A stretch of 64,000 bases of DNA from Eumeta japonica (taxonomy: Eukaryota; Arthropoda; Insecta; Lepidoptera; Psychidae): contig BGZK01001467.1 of assembly GCA_005406025.1 (NCBI GenBank), positions 1 to 64,000 on the forward strand, written 5' to 3'. The notes beneath the pieces are model-generated. The model was not told the DNA's origin and ran no database searches. It was given only the letters and a program-made list of their open reading frames with translations. The translations under genes were made by a program, and so were the position numbers. Shown here piece after piece: positions 24,567 to 36,600 of this stretch. Every line of letters starts with the position of its first letter. Position 1 is the stretch's first letter.

Positions 24567-25926
24567 GTGTTAAGAATTTATATTATTATATCGCAGGAAA
24601 ATGACGAAATTCGGAATTTCATAAAATCCCAGTTTTTATCAAATCACGCAGAATGTCAAAATGGCTAGGTACTTGATTTCATTATTTCTCTGAAAAAACG
24701 GTGATTTAATTAGATCGCAGATCCGATGGACCCAGGAATCTGATCAAACCATGGATTTTTTCTATGAAAATAATGAAATTATGAATGACTTTCTGAAGGA
24801 TTTGATGAAATGCCGGAATTAGTCATTTTCAAGCGACATACAGGGTCATATTTTAGTAAGTGAAAATATTTTAATATGTAATTAAGATACTAAAAGTAAC
24901 CAACTTTTCCCAAGAAACACGGGTTGAAAAATGAAGATGGCCTTCCCATAAAACCGTACGCTAGCAAAAGAATACTTAGTATAAGGAAGGAAAATAATTT
25001 TCTCGTTTTTGACCTAGAATATATTACCGTATGCAGGGTGTTTGGTAATAATACCTGTATCAAGCCGAATATATATAAATATAGTTAGCATAAATACCAC
25101 CTCGGAAAATTATTATTAAAAGTAAAAACCACCGAAGGGCTGAGAAATTTTGATTTGTAAAATAACAATCATAGATGCAAACGGACTACTATTTTTAGTT
25201 ATAAGTCAAAAACTATCTCATTATTAGTCAAAAACAATACACCATTTTCAGCCACTATTAAAAAAATATAATTTATAAAAATGAGCATTTTAAATTGTGG
25301 TTTTATAATATTCTTTTTTTTTGAGTTGTAGGTACCCATGATACCTTAACTATCATATCTGTTTGATGCGGATATTATTACCAAATGCCTGTATATTAGA
25401 ATTATTAAACTTAGGTTCTGTTGTATTAGGTAACCTGTAAAAGCCGCTGTTTTGAAATAAATAAAGTAAAATAAAAACACATTTTTTTTTATTAATTAGG
25501 TACTTATACTATTTTACGAACACATTGTTAGGTAGTAACTACTAGGCATTTCACAATTATTAGGTCTTTGCCTATGAAATTGCCGATTTGTAGGAATGTT
25601 TTTTTTTGGAAACTCTATTTTTCATACTAACATTTTTTCGAACTTCCCTGTAATTATAAGATTGTTTGCAACAAAATGTTGTGTGTTTATCAGACTTTAT
25701 TTACGCATGGACTGCAAAAAAAGATAAATTGTAATTTTTAAATACTTAACAAGTTATAAATTATCAAAGTATAAATTCTGGGAAACAAAAAGAAGCCATT
25801 TTACTTTTATTTTCTCATTACAAAATCTTTAAATAACTCAATTTCCTTTTTAGGTAAATTTTAAGTAAGTATAATTTTTTGTATATAAATCATAAATCAG
25901 TTTTACAAATTAAAACTACTGTTATT
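24567..25926. other. Unassigned repeat-rich DNA between two LINE pieces
   Basis: Probably the eroded remainder of the Harbinger-like insertion and other debris. I cannot recognise coding sequence or terminal repeats. A fragment reading EDGLPIKPYASKR at about 24933-24972 is faintly reminiscent of a Harbinger C-terminal motif but too short to call. Confidence 0.35.
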
Positions 25927-27124
25927 TTATTGAAGTTTTGAGCATAATAGTTCAAAAGAAAAACTCAACAATTTCATAGGTAAAGACATATTATTTAATA
26001 ACGAGAAACTTTGTTTTAATTGTTCTTTGAGAGATGTCATTGGTCTCAGATCATATACAGCACGAATAGCTCGCTTCTGCAGCACGAAAATTGTGTTAAT
26101 ATCGGCTGCGTGATCCCATAACAAAATTCCTTATAAGTCATAAGATTATGTAAAAAAACTGAAATAAATTAGCCGTGTGGTACTTTCGTTTGTAAGTCGC
26201 CGAATTCTTTTGACTGCATATGCTGCAGAACCAAGTCTTTCGCTAATCTCGTAAAATGAGAATTCCAACATAACTTAGAATTTAAGGTGAGACCAAGGAA
26301 TAGGGTCGTGTCCACAACTTGCAGTTCCTCGTTTTTGACCATTACATTTGTGTCGATCAATTTAGAATCAGATAGGGAAAATTTTACAAGTTTTGTTTTT
26401 CTTTCGTTGAGCAGAAGATTATAAATACTAAACCACTCAATGATTTCAGAGATAGTACTGTTTACTTCGTCAAAACCTGGTTGATTCCTATCAATCTTAA
26501 AAAGTAAGGAAGTATCATCAGTAAACAATACAATCCTATGACCATTTTTAACAAGATGTGGTAAATCATTTATGTACACTAGGAATAGAAATGGTCCAAG
26601 AACTGAACCCTGTGGCACGCCCATATTGACTGCAGATGCCGACGACCTCTCACCATTAATGTCAACCCTTTGGATTCTATCACTTAGATAAGACTCTAAA
26701 AGTCCAAGGGATTGACCCGTGACGCCATAATCATGTAGTTTCCTGATCAATGTGTCATGATGAACGCAGTCAAATGCCTTGGACAAATCACAGAAAATAC
26801 CAATCGCGTCCCGTGAATCCTCCCAGGCACCAAAAATCTGCTAAATAAACTCGACACCGGCTTCGGTTGTTGAGCGACCCTTTGTGAATCCAAATTGTTT
26901 AACGTTCATCAAATTATTGTTATAAAATATTGCAATAGTTGATTTAAAATAACCTTTTCAAAAATTTTACTGAGCGTTGGTAGTATTAATATCGGTCGAA
27001 AGTTTATAGGGTCAGATTTACTATCGGATTTAAATAAAATATGTCCATAAAGAAACCAATTTAGTTTGCAAAAAAGTGTCTCAAATATAAATTTTTGTCC
27101 ATTTTTTATGCTATTGATTCCCAT
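25927..27124 (-). mobile_element. Non-LTR retrotransposon reverse transcriptase (Jockey/CR1-like), broken
   Basis: The minus strand carries reverse-transcriptase motifs in order. An upstream part (26909-27124) has SDPINFRPILILPTLSKIFE. Then 26169-26786 has SKAFDCVHHDTLI (motif A), GVPQGSVLGPFLFLVYINDL (motif B) and FTDDTSLLF (motif C, usually FADD), followed by the thumb-like LLLNERKTKLVKF. Then 25927-26124 has HAADINTIFVLQKRAIRAVY. Each piece is in its own frame, so the copy is dead. The parallel 3' end of the same family lies at 23550-24119. No endonuclease domain is visible above 27124. Confidence 0.88.
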
Positions 27125-27449
27125 TGTGAAAATTTTATAAAATTGGGAAGTAAGGTTTTTGGTTGAGAAGTAAAATTTTCATCAGTTTTTGATGTTTCAG
27201 GGGCCTAAAAATCTATTTCAAGCATTTTCCTAGCAATATCTGTAATTTTTGTAAGGATTAACTGATCGAAACATAATTTGCTATTTTCAAAAGAAATCCA
27301 GTTAATTTAGATTTTCTGACACTTCGAATTAGTTTCGTCTGATAGATTTTCAGGAATCTCAAAAACGAAGATCAGAAAAATATTTTTTGAAATAATTTTT
27401 GGAATAATCTACCTATTGATACCAAAACCTATCAGCTTCTTTTCTCCAA

Positions 27450-27665
27450 ACAATTGCATCGACTGCCGTAAAATGCATTAAAATTGGTTGATTTGTGCAA
27501 GAGATATCGTTGGAGAAAAATTTTTCAGTATTTTTTTAGAACACATTTTAAACTACTCTACTGATAAATTCTAAAATCAAACAGTTATTCTCTTTAGAAA
27601 ACAGCGTCGATCGTTGCAAATTGCATCAAAATCGGTTGGTTCATTCAAGAGATATGGTTAATACA
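27450..27665 (+). repeat. Dispersed repeat, copy 2
   Basis: Same family and orientation as 15190-15430: ATTGGTTGATTTGTG, AGAGATATCGTTGGAGAAA, AAATTCTAAAATC, then ATCGGTTGGTTCATTCAAG. Internal halves resemble each other, suggesting an ancient duplicated unit. Non-coding. Confidence 0.5.
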
Positions 27666-28149
27666 AAATTCAAAAGAAATGTTTTTTTTTTTTTGCAAAT
27701 GCACACACTCACGCATGCGCCCACACACAGGTATATTGGATTGCCGGTTACAAATATTGATCAATTTTTTTATTAAATCACTAAATTTCCGTTCACAGCT
27801 TCTCGCGTTTATTCCGATTATTGCATTGGTGTGAGTTTATTTTTTGCCTGATGGACATTTCTTATCATATCACCAACGTAATTTCTTGTAATAAAAAGTA
27901 AGTATCTGAGCAATTGACTTGGCTCGGCGGCTTTTTAGATTGAAGTGGAAATATAAATGAAAAGAAAACCTTTACCAATGTTTTCATCAAAATCGTTGGG
28001 GCCGTTTGCAAGATCGTCGTGGCATCTATACTAGTAATAAATCTGTAGCATCTGAATGTATGTCAGTCTAAATACATTCTTGTAAAATTTTGTGATCAAT
28101 ATACATTTTTTCTTTTACTCACGCCGATTCTATCAATTTTAGTTATTTT

Positions 28150-28490
28150 TCACAGAACCCTAAAAAATGTATTGTACGAGTATGTTCTTCTGTTGACTTT
28201 TAACTATCTCCATACTAGATTTTATTTTATTTAAATTGGTAAAACTACAAGGGTGTTTTATTACTCATGGAAACCTAAAAAAAGTATCTTATATCCTTTT
28301 GACTTCCAATTGTGTACATATAAAATTTTAAGAAAATCACTAAAATCATGAAGGTTCTTATAAGTCTCACGGATCCCTAAAATGTATCATATATCCTTCC
28401 AATGGTTTCCAGCTACCTTTACACTTTTATATTGAATTTTAATTTATAATTGAAATTGGTTAAAATATAAAGGTTCTTAGTGACGCTCAG
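28150..28490 (+). repeat. Three diverged tandem units of about 100-117 bp
   Basis: Each unit begins with a variant of GGAACCCTAAAAATGTAT (near 28153, 28268 and 28368) and contains AAATTGGT...AAA and a (T)ATATCCTT segment; a final unit start is near 28485. The units are strongly diverged. The starting motif resembles the GGAACCCT ends of the element at 2773-3484. Confidence 0.45.
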
Positions 28491-30090
28491 GGAACCTTTA
28501 AACCTATGGCTAATTTTTATTGTAATTAGCATTCTCTCACGAATGAACCCGTGGACATAGAACGAATTCTGACATCATTTATATCAACTATTGACACGTG
28601 TCTAACATAATATAGATTCCATTTTCGCCATTAATTTCGAAAACTTCTCTTCTGGTCACGATATTGAACCCGGTTCCACCTTTCACTTTCCCTACTTTGA
28701 TTCAATCCGATAGTTACATTTTTAAGTAAACGTTTTTCAATTTTCATGCAGGAATCCTAAATTTTCGGTATAAAAAGTATTTAAATATAATCATATATGC
28801 TCATCTACCTTCCAGTAAAAATCTCACTGTGATCATTTTTGTCGTTCCAAACATACCCAGGACAAACAAATTGGCAGACAGACAAAATAATTTAAAAGGA
28901 TTGTTTGGATGCTTGTTACATATAAATATTTTTATAAACTCAATAAAACGTAGTCGGCTTGACATCACTGACAGACTCAATATTATTTAAGTGTGTAGAT
29001 TTATATATAGCATCCCTTCTACAATGGGAAGCCGATAAATACTATTGCTACGACGACGACTTATAGACGAAATATCTACATTTTAGCACTATCTTTACTT
29101 GTTTTTCTTATTTTGTCGATTTCCGCAACAGAAACTTCACTGTTTTATTTGTGTAACAATAACAGCACTGGCCACTAATCTTCCTTTGTGAATGGAAGAT
29201 TATTGTAAAAGTTGTTAGTCAATGGAAAACATGAAATTTTTTGGAGCGGGCGGTGGCCCAAAGGCGGAACTATCTATAGTTGTGTGTGTATTTGTTTAGA
29301 AAAAATTTGGCATTTACCACATGAGAATATAGTCCCTTCATTGTTTTATGTAACTTCTTCACTTCTTTGATATAAGTTGTTCAAAGAATAAATATTTCCT
29401 GTAATTTTATAGTCATAATTCAAAGAAAATAAAACAATACAACTTTTATAAAAATTATATACTTAGTCAACAAACAGATGAAGTAACTGTATATACAGTA
29501 TAATTACACTGTACATTATGTATACACACAGTACCGTATCAACAGCACATGGAATTTTCAATTAAAAATATAGGTCATTTATTCAACTGAAATCACATAA
29601 ATTTATTTAATTACAATAAATAGAAATATGAGATTTATAATTAATATACTTCTATAGAAAATGGGATGATGACGAGCTATTACCTCGCGCAGATAATTTA
29701 GTACCGCCATGGAATAACTTTTGATATACATTATTCTTTTTTCTTTTGTCACATTTTTACTTTACATTTTAATTTTTAGTAATTTTCTCAAAAAATAAAA
29801 TATACATAAAACCACAATTAATTTAGTTTTTTTTTTTTATAATTTCGCATTAAGTGGAATGCGCAAAATTTGCCAACAGAACAAAAGAAAAGTTTACTAT
29901 TTTTAATCAGTGCCCAAAGCATTTCAATTAAAGATTATTTACACTTACATTTACAAAAAAAGGAAAACATATATTGTCCATATACACTCTGAAATTTAAT
30001 CTTTATACCATAACAAAGGCTGTGTGGCAATTTAAAAATGGTTGCTTTGGCGGCGGCATGACATTAATTTAATAGTGTTGTTGGCTTCAA

Positions 30091-33000
30091 TCATTTCAAT
30101 ATGGGTATATCTTTATTCTGCTTTTCCCATAATCTAGCATATAATGACTTCGGATTTCCTATTAGATCTTTATGTGTTCCCACTTCTGAGATCGTTCCGT
30201 TTTCAAGAACCAGTATCTGATCGGCATCTGCTACAGTGGAGAGTCGATGAGCGATGCAAATGGACGTCCTCCCCGCTGTCGCTGCTTTCAATGCTTGTAG
30301 AATGTGCTGCAATAATTATTTATGTTGTACAAGTGTTGTGAATGTGGTTGAGAAAAAATTCTAATCATATTTCTGAGGACTTGTATCTAAAAATTACAGT
30401 CTAGTCCCCTTTTAGGCCAGATTATTTATATATATATTTTTAAACTGCCTTACAATGAAAATTGGAAATATTCAGAATATTTGGGAAGACATACAATATA
30501 TTTATGTACAACAAATATCAAATTTTCTATAACCTTTGGACTCATTGTTGGGTTTTCAAATAAATAAATAAAATAGTTTTCAGTTCAATTTTTGAAAATT
30601 GAAATTTCATCGAACATCCACATTCTGAGGCCCTAGCAATCTGTTCTAACAATTTTTATAGGGATGTATAGGTCTTCTTTTCAATTAATGGACCAATTGG
30701 GATCGAGCATGCAGCATTTGAAAGGACTTGACAGAACTTACGATTTTTTGAAAATGTGAATATCAATGATTATCTAGATTCTGAGAAATTCCACAGCAAT
30801 TTTTACGAAACAATGTTTCTTTCAAATAATTTCGAAACTACTAAACTGGTTCCAAAATCTAATTACATCTATTCCTCATAAAATTGTGTTCTATGTTGCA
30901 AACTTAATTGAAATTTATGCTTTTCTTAAAAACTTTTCAAGTAGATTTTTTAAAAGATTGATTTTTAAATTAAAATATATTTTTGGCCTTTAATAGCTAT
31001 GTCAAATGTCACAAATCTCGTTGAAATAGATTAATCAAAAGGTATTGTTGAAGTTTTCAAATAAAATATATTTTTTAAATAGACCTTTAGATTACTTATT
31101 CAACCTAGTTTTTAAAATCTAAAAGCTTGTTTTGTTAAAAAAATATTCTTTGACAATATTTAAAAAATAACAATAAGGTTACTTTTCAATAGTCTAAGAA
31201 AATAGACCGTGAAATACGAATTTTTAAGATAAAAGCTTTGATCTTTGATACAACTTACTTTGAAACATGTAAAAACAAACTTGAGTAAGTTTTTTATAAA
31301 ATCACCCCTGAGAAGCGATGAAAAAAAAAACTTGAAATAAAAGTTGTAGAGCACCAGATTTCATAAACAAATGATATCTTTATTTTTTTAGCTATTATCA
31401 AAATTAACAGAAACAGGGTGGTTAGAAGCTGTTTTGGAAAACCAAAAACTAAACCAAAACATTTTTGAAAAGATTGATCACCAGTGACGAATCTTTTCAA
31501 AAACGGTTTGGTTTCATTATGTTTCAGAAAATAGAATAAAGAATCGCAAGTGAGTACAGAATTCATTAGATTTCCTTCAGTGAGCTCGTGTGGGAAGTAT
31601 CTTTTTTGTGTATCCAGCTTTTTTCAAGAGGGTTAAAACTGTTTTGTGGTCAATGCCCAGCTCTTCAGCTATGTCGTAAAAACTAATATGCTGATCTTGC
31701 TCTACTTTTTCCGAAATAGCAGCGACATCTTTAACATCAAAATTACTGAACTGAAAATGCTTGAACCAGCTTTGTGCTACTCTTACCGACACTGCATTAG
31801 GTCCAAAAACGTTACACATCTATTTCGCTGCTTGTGTCGCATTTTTCCTTTTGTAATAAAACTTCAAAATGTATCGAATTTTTAGTTAGATTGACTCATT
31901 TTGATGAACAGAAAAACTAGAAAATGACAGGTCACCGTTTTTACTTTTTATTTTTCTTTTTTTTTTAATGTCATGTATCTAATGTTACCAAAAGTAGTCA
32001 GATACAAAATCACAACCAAAAAAATTTTATTGCAACTTTTTCCTCTATCTAATAATACTGAGCGCGATGAATGACAGCTATTTGCTAGAGCACTATGAGT
32101 TCATAATGCTTAAGCAAAGCAAGGTCCTTTTACATTTTCTTCACTATCTATATATAATCTGCTGCATAGAAAGTTGCCCATACATCTTCAAACCCACTCT
32201 CAAACGTAATGTAGCCAATTGCTCTCAGGTATGACATTAATAAGTGGAATGATGTTAGTGGAGAAGAAAATACTACTGGAAGGAGATAATGAAAAGAAGC
32301 TAGTATTAATACAAGAAGACTGGCTGTCAAAAACACTCATTTTAAGTTGTCGACACAAAAGGTATAAATCTTATAAGTTGATTATTATGCTATTGAAGAT
32401 ATATTAATTATTTCGTGTATGCCTTACAGATTTTTTTCAGATGTAAAACCAACTGCACATCGGCAAGATGTAGTTGCAACAAAAATTATTTAAAATGTGA
32501 TAAATTTTGTACGCCTTGTCATGGTGAAAGCTGCAATTAAGCTGCGTTAAAAGCACATGTTGTTATCGAAGATGAAACTCATGGAAAAGAAAAAAGACAA
32601 ATGCAAAAGAAAAAGACGAAAAAAGCATAGCTGTTGTAGAAAGCAATTTGCTTTATGAGATAGATATTAATTTTGAAAAATTTATAATTATTTATAGAAT
32701 TTGTGAATTATAGATTAAAATTAAATATAGAGTTAAATTAAAATATAGAATTAAAAATATTTTATCTAATAGTACCAATTAATATTTCTTCAATAACTTG
32801 AATATATAATCATTATAATAATGTAAATGATGAAAAATTTTGATAAGTTTGGTAAATTTTATTTAAATTTGTGAGAATAAATATTCCTTTTTGTAATTAT
32901 TTATAGCAATCGACCAAAGATATGAGAAAAGCTATATTTTGGGAAGTTATTTAAAAATTTTACAATTTCAAAAACTTATAGGAAATTGGACGCTCTACAA

Positions 33001-33583
33001 AAAAGTAAATGTTAAATTTTTGATAAATCCACTCCTTCAAAAATTATTGAAGATTTAAAGTTTAATTTTATAGCGAAAGTATCAAATTTTTCAAAAAAAA
33101 GTACTTAACCTTTTTTTCTAACCTAATTTTTCTAAAAAAATAAGTTAAATTATATTTAACTTATTTTTCAAAACTCCTTAGGGTTTATGATTAATTTCCA
33201 TGTCAATGCAATCAATTAAAAACATACAAAATACTTTTTTTTCTAATTTTTCATATTTACTGTGAAAAGTTATAATTTTACATATGTTACTAAAATGTGG
33301 ATAAACCAATTTTCAACCAAACCAACAAACATATTTTCAGAAATTTAAATGAAACAAATCTTTCTTTCCGAGGCACGTACAAAGATACCAGTTTGTCGCG
33401 CTAGTCACGCATCTTCCCTTCCTTCTTTCTATTGATTTCGATATTGGTAAATCATTGTCGTTTTCTATATTCATTTGGCAATTTTTTTTTCTCTTTTAAT
33501 TCCTTGACGCTCTCCAATATATCAGTTCAAAGTCGTATATGATTGTATTACACTACACATGGATAAAATTGTTTGTTTAAAGA

Positions 33584-33624
<41 letters not shown>

Positions 33625-36600
33625 CCACGTAAGTGGGAGGTACCTTACTCGGTAGTAAAAGTTGCGATCTCAAAAAATATTTTTTTTCAAGTGAATTATT
33701 TTATACCTGCTTGGAATGATAGGTAAAAAAAATTCAAAGGCATATGGTTTGTTTATGAAATTATAGTAAATTACATAAAAAAAAAATAATTGAATAGATG
33801 TTTTAATTATAAAATTAAATTTTTGAATTGTTGTAAACAATTTAAAATTAGTTTACTATTTTCTGAGTTACTGTCATCTTCTAGCTACCTTATCTTGGCT
33901 AATTTTGATTCATTGCTTCTCGGGGATGATTTAGTTTTTATCTCAAAATTTGTATTTCACGGTCTATTTTCTTGCACCACAATACCTCTATGAATTTTGA
34001 AAAAAAAATTTTACGCTTGACCTCAAAATTTGTTTTTTAAATAATTATATTCAAGCTCAGAAAACCCGAAAACAGTATATTGACATACAGTTTTCAAGTT
34101 TTTTGAGCTTGAAGTTATTTATTTATAAATGTATGTTCGTAATATATTACAAAACATTTATTTATCTTTTCTAATCAATAAATAATTCTTGAATTAGGCT
34201 TTACATTAATTCTGGGTACACCTCAAAGAATGTAGGCTAACAAGCCCATCATGTAATACAACTACAATGCAACAGATTAAGCACTTACATGTTCCGTAAT
34301 AGAATCTAAACTGGAAGTGGCTTCGTCGAAAACTATAATGGGCGAATCTTTGAGTATGGCCCTGGCTATCGCCACTCGCTGCTTCTCGCCGCCCGACAGC
34401 TTTAGTCCTCGCTCGCCGACTTGTGTGTCATACCCCTTCGGCCAGGTCTCCACAGAGTAGTGCAGCTCCGCCATCTGGCTAGCTCTGATCACGTCCTCAC
34501 GTGGCTTTGATAAATCACCGTAGTGTAGATTATGATATATTGTGTCGTGGAATAACACACAGTCCTGTAAATATTATATTACCGTTTATGAATATATGCT
34601 AATAATTTCTTACATGAACCTTCAAGTACTTGAAAGTTGGGTAGGTTTGAGTCAGATTTATGAATGAAAGTGCCAGATTATTATATATATTGTGTGAACT
34701 GAGTATTTTAATAAGAAAAAATGATGTAAGTTCATATAAATTGGTAAAAATATAGTCATGTTTTTTCATAAAAACACTGTCAGGTCAAAGTACAATTTCA
34801 TTATTCACTTACAATAATATATTTGTTCCATTAGATAGAGTACATACATACTTTTAGATAGCTATTTCAAATTTAGAATTTCTGTGTCAATACAAAAATA
34901 AAATGCATTATCAATAGAAATTTTGAGAAATTGCAGTAAAAATCTGAGCTCTATAAATTATTATCATTTTTTTCATCATTTCATAAGACTTAAAAGTTAT
35001 TAATATGGTTTGCTCATTTATTCTTATGTAGAGACGCATTGTGATTACAAAGTAACATAAAAATATATAAAAGAATGAATTGTTCTAAATGAATCAATAG
35101 CAAAAGCATAATAAATTTAAATATTAGAACAATACCTGTGGTACAATAGCGATGGCTTTACGTAAACTAAACAGATCCAATTCTCGGATATTTTGCCCTG
35201 CTATCATAATTTGTCCAGACTGTGGCTCAAAGAATCGATACAAGAGGCGGACAAGAGTTGACTTTCTGAAATGTTAGTATAGTTATTTTTTTTAAAGATA
35301 TATAATTATACTACAAATATTACAATCTATTTATAAGTTCAATGAAATTTGAAAGATAAAAGGTTATGAAATATTTTTATTCGAAATTATAATTTACAGT
35401 TTATTCTGGACCTTTTTTTCACCTCTTATAGTTTAGGTGATATAGTAAAAATATATATTCCTCATTTTTCAAACCTTTGCTAGAGGCAAAATGTTACTGA
35501 CGACGATGTCATGAATGTTACGGACGATATAGTTGTAATGCAAATAAACCACTATAGATATAAGAATTAAATGTAATAAGGCTTAAGCTCACAATGTTCG
35601 ATATAAATAATATTATGTGAGTGATAAGCGGCCGTGTCCGTAGAGGGACAAATCTGTGTAAGCACATTATCGTAATAACTTGTATATGTATATACGATAT
35701 ATCGTAATAACTTGTAAGTATTGGTGTCATCCTCGCACGAGCGAGACGAATAGGTGAACACACGACGCAAGAACACGGAGGCATTGCATCATCCTCGAGT
35801 GAGCGAGATAGACAATGCTAGGTAGAGCGGGGATAGGCGGCGCGGACACTTAGGACAAAGCCAAAGATAACAATAAACATATGATGTTGGCGTGAGTTTT
35901 ATTATCCCCTGAGGGTTGATTGGAACATATTCGGTTCATTATGGCATGAACATATTCGGTTCATGAGTCCTCTTAGGCTGTCACTATGTCGTGAGAACAT
36001 ACTGACAGATGTATCCACGCCCGGAGCAGGTTGATCGTATGGCTGTATGGCCCGAAAATTAGGTGAATAGGCATTTAGGGCATACAGCCAGCTCGCTAAC
36101 GCATAAACGGGTGGATAAGGACACGAATTTAAGCAAAAGGGTGAACGGGATAAAAACAGCGCGGTGTCCGCCCGCTACGCGTTGTAATCACGGTGTCGAT
36201 TAGGGACACGGCCTGAAATTATAGACATTACGCTAGGGTTTATTTTAATGTAATGGTAGTGTAGTTACTAGAATAGCGTGTAAAATAATATAAATAAAGG
36301 AAATAAATAAGATAGCTAAATTCCTGGGAGGGGAAAGGGGATCGCGGTAAGCACCCGCCGGCCGCACGGAGAGAGGGGTGAACACCCCCGCCTATATAAG
36401 CAGGACCACCCTAGGGTGGCGTCCAGTTCGAGTGCAGCGGCCGACGGGGAAGCAACAAGAAGAAAGGAAGCAGCCCGCCGCAGGGGGTGAAGCTCAGTTC
36501 AGTACAACAACGACGACGGCGTTTTATTCAGAACCCTAACACGTGGAGGAATAATCGTCCTTCACACAAGAATTACAGCTTTTTGCATCAAAACTGGACT

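Larger units (their letters stand above)
27125..30090. other. Repeat-rich intergenic DNA downstream of ABCB7
   Basis: Contains the second copy of a dispersed repeat (27450-27665), a short three-unit tandem repeat (28150-28490), and otherwise AT-rich unremarkable sequence. The ABCB7 3' UTR (minus strand) should fall in about 29400-30090; candidate poly(A) signals on the minus strand are numerous and not decisive. Confidence 0.45.

Noticed and set aside
30144..30341. + strand open frame over the last ABCB7 exon.
   Set aside because: It is the antisense shadow of the conserved H-loop exon on the minus strand.
33582..33622. CRISPR-like or regulatory repeat.
   Set aside because: It is a plain dinucleotide microsatellite without spacers.
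35518..35784. Minus-strand frames starting [10 protein letters not shown].
   Set aside because: They lie within the probable LTR and overlap each other in two frames; no gag-pol or host similarity.
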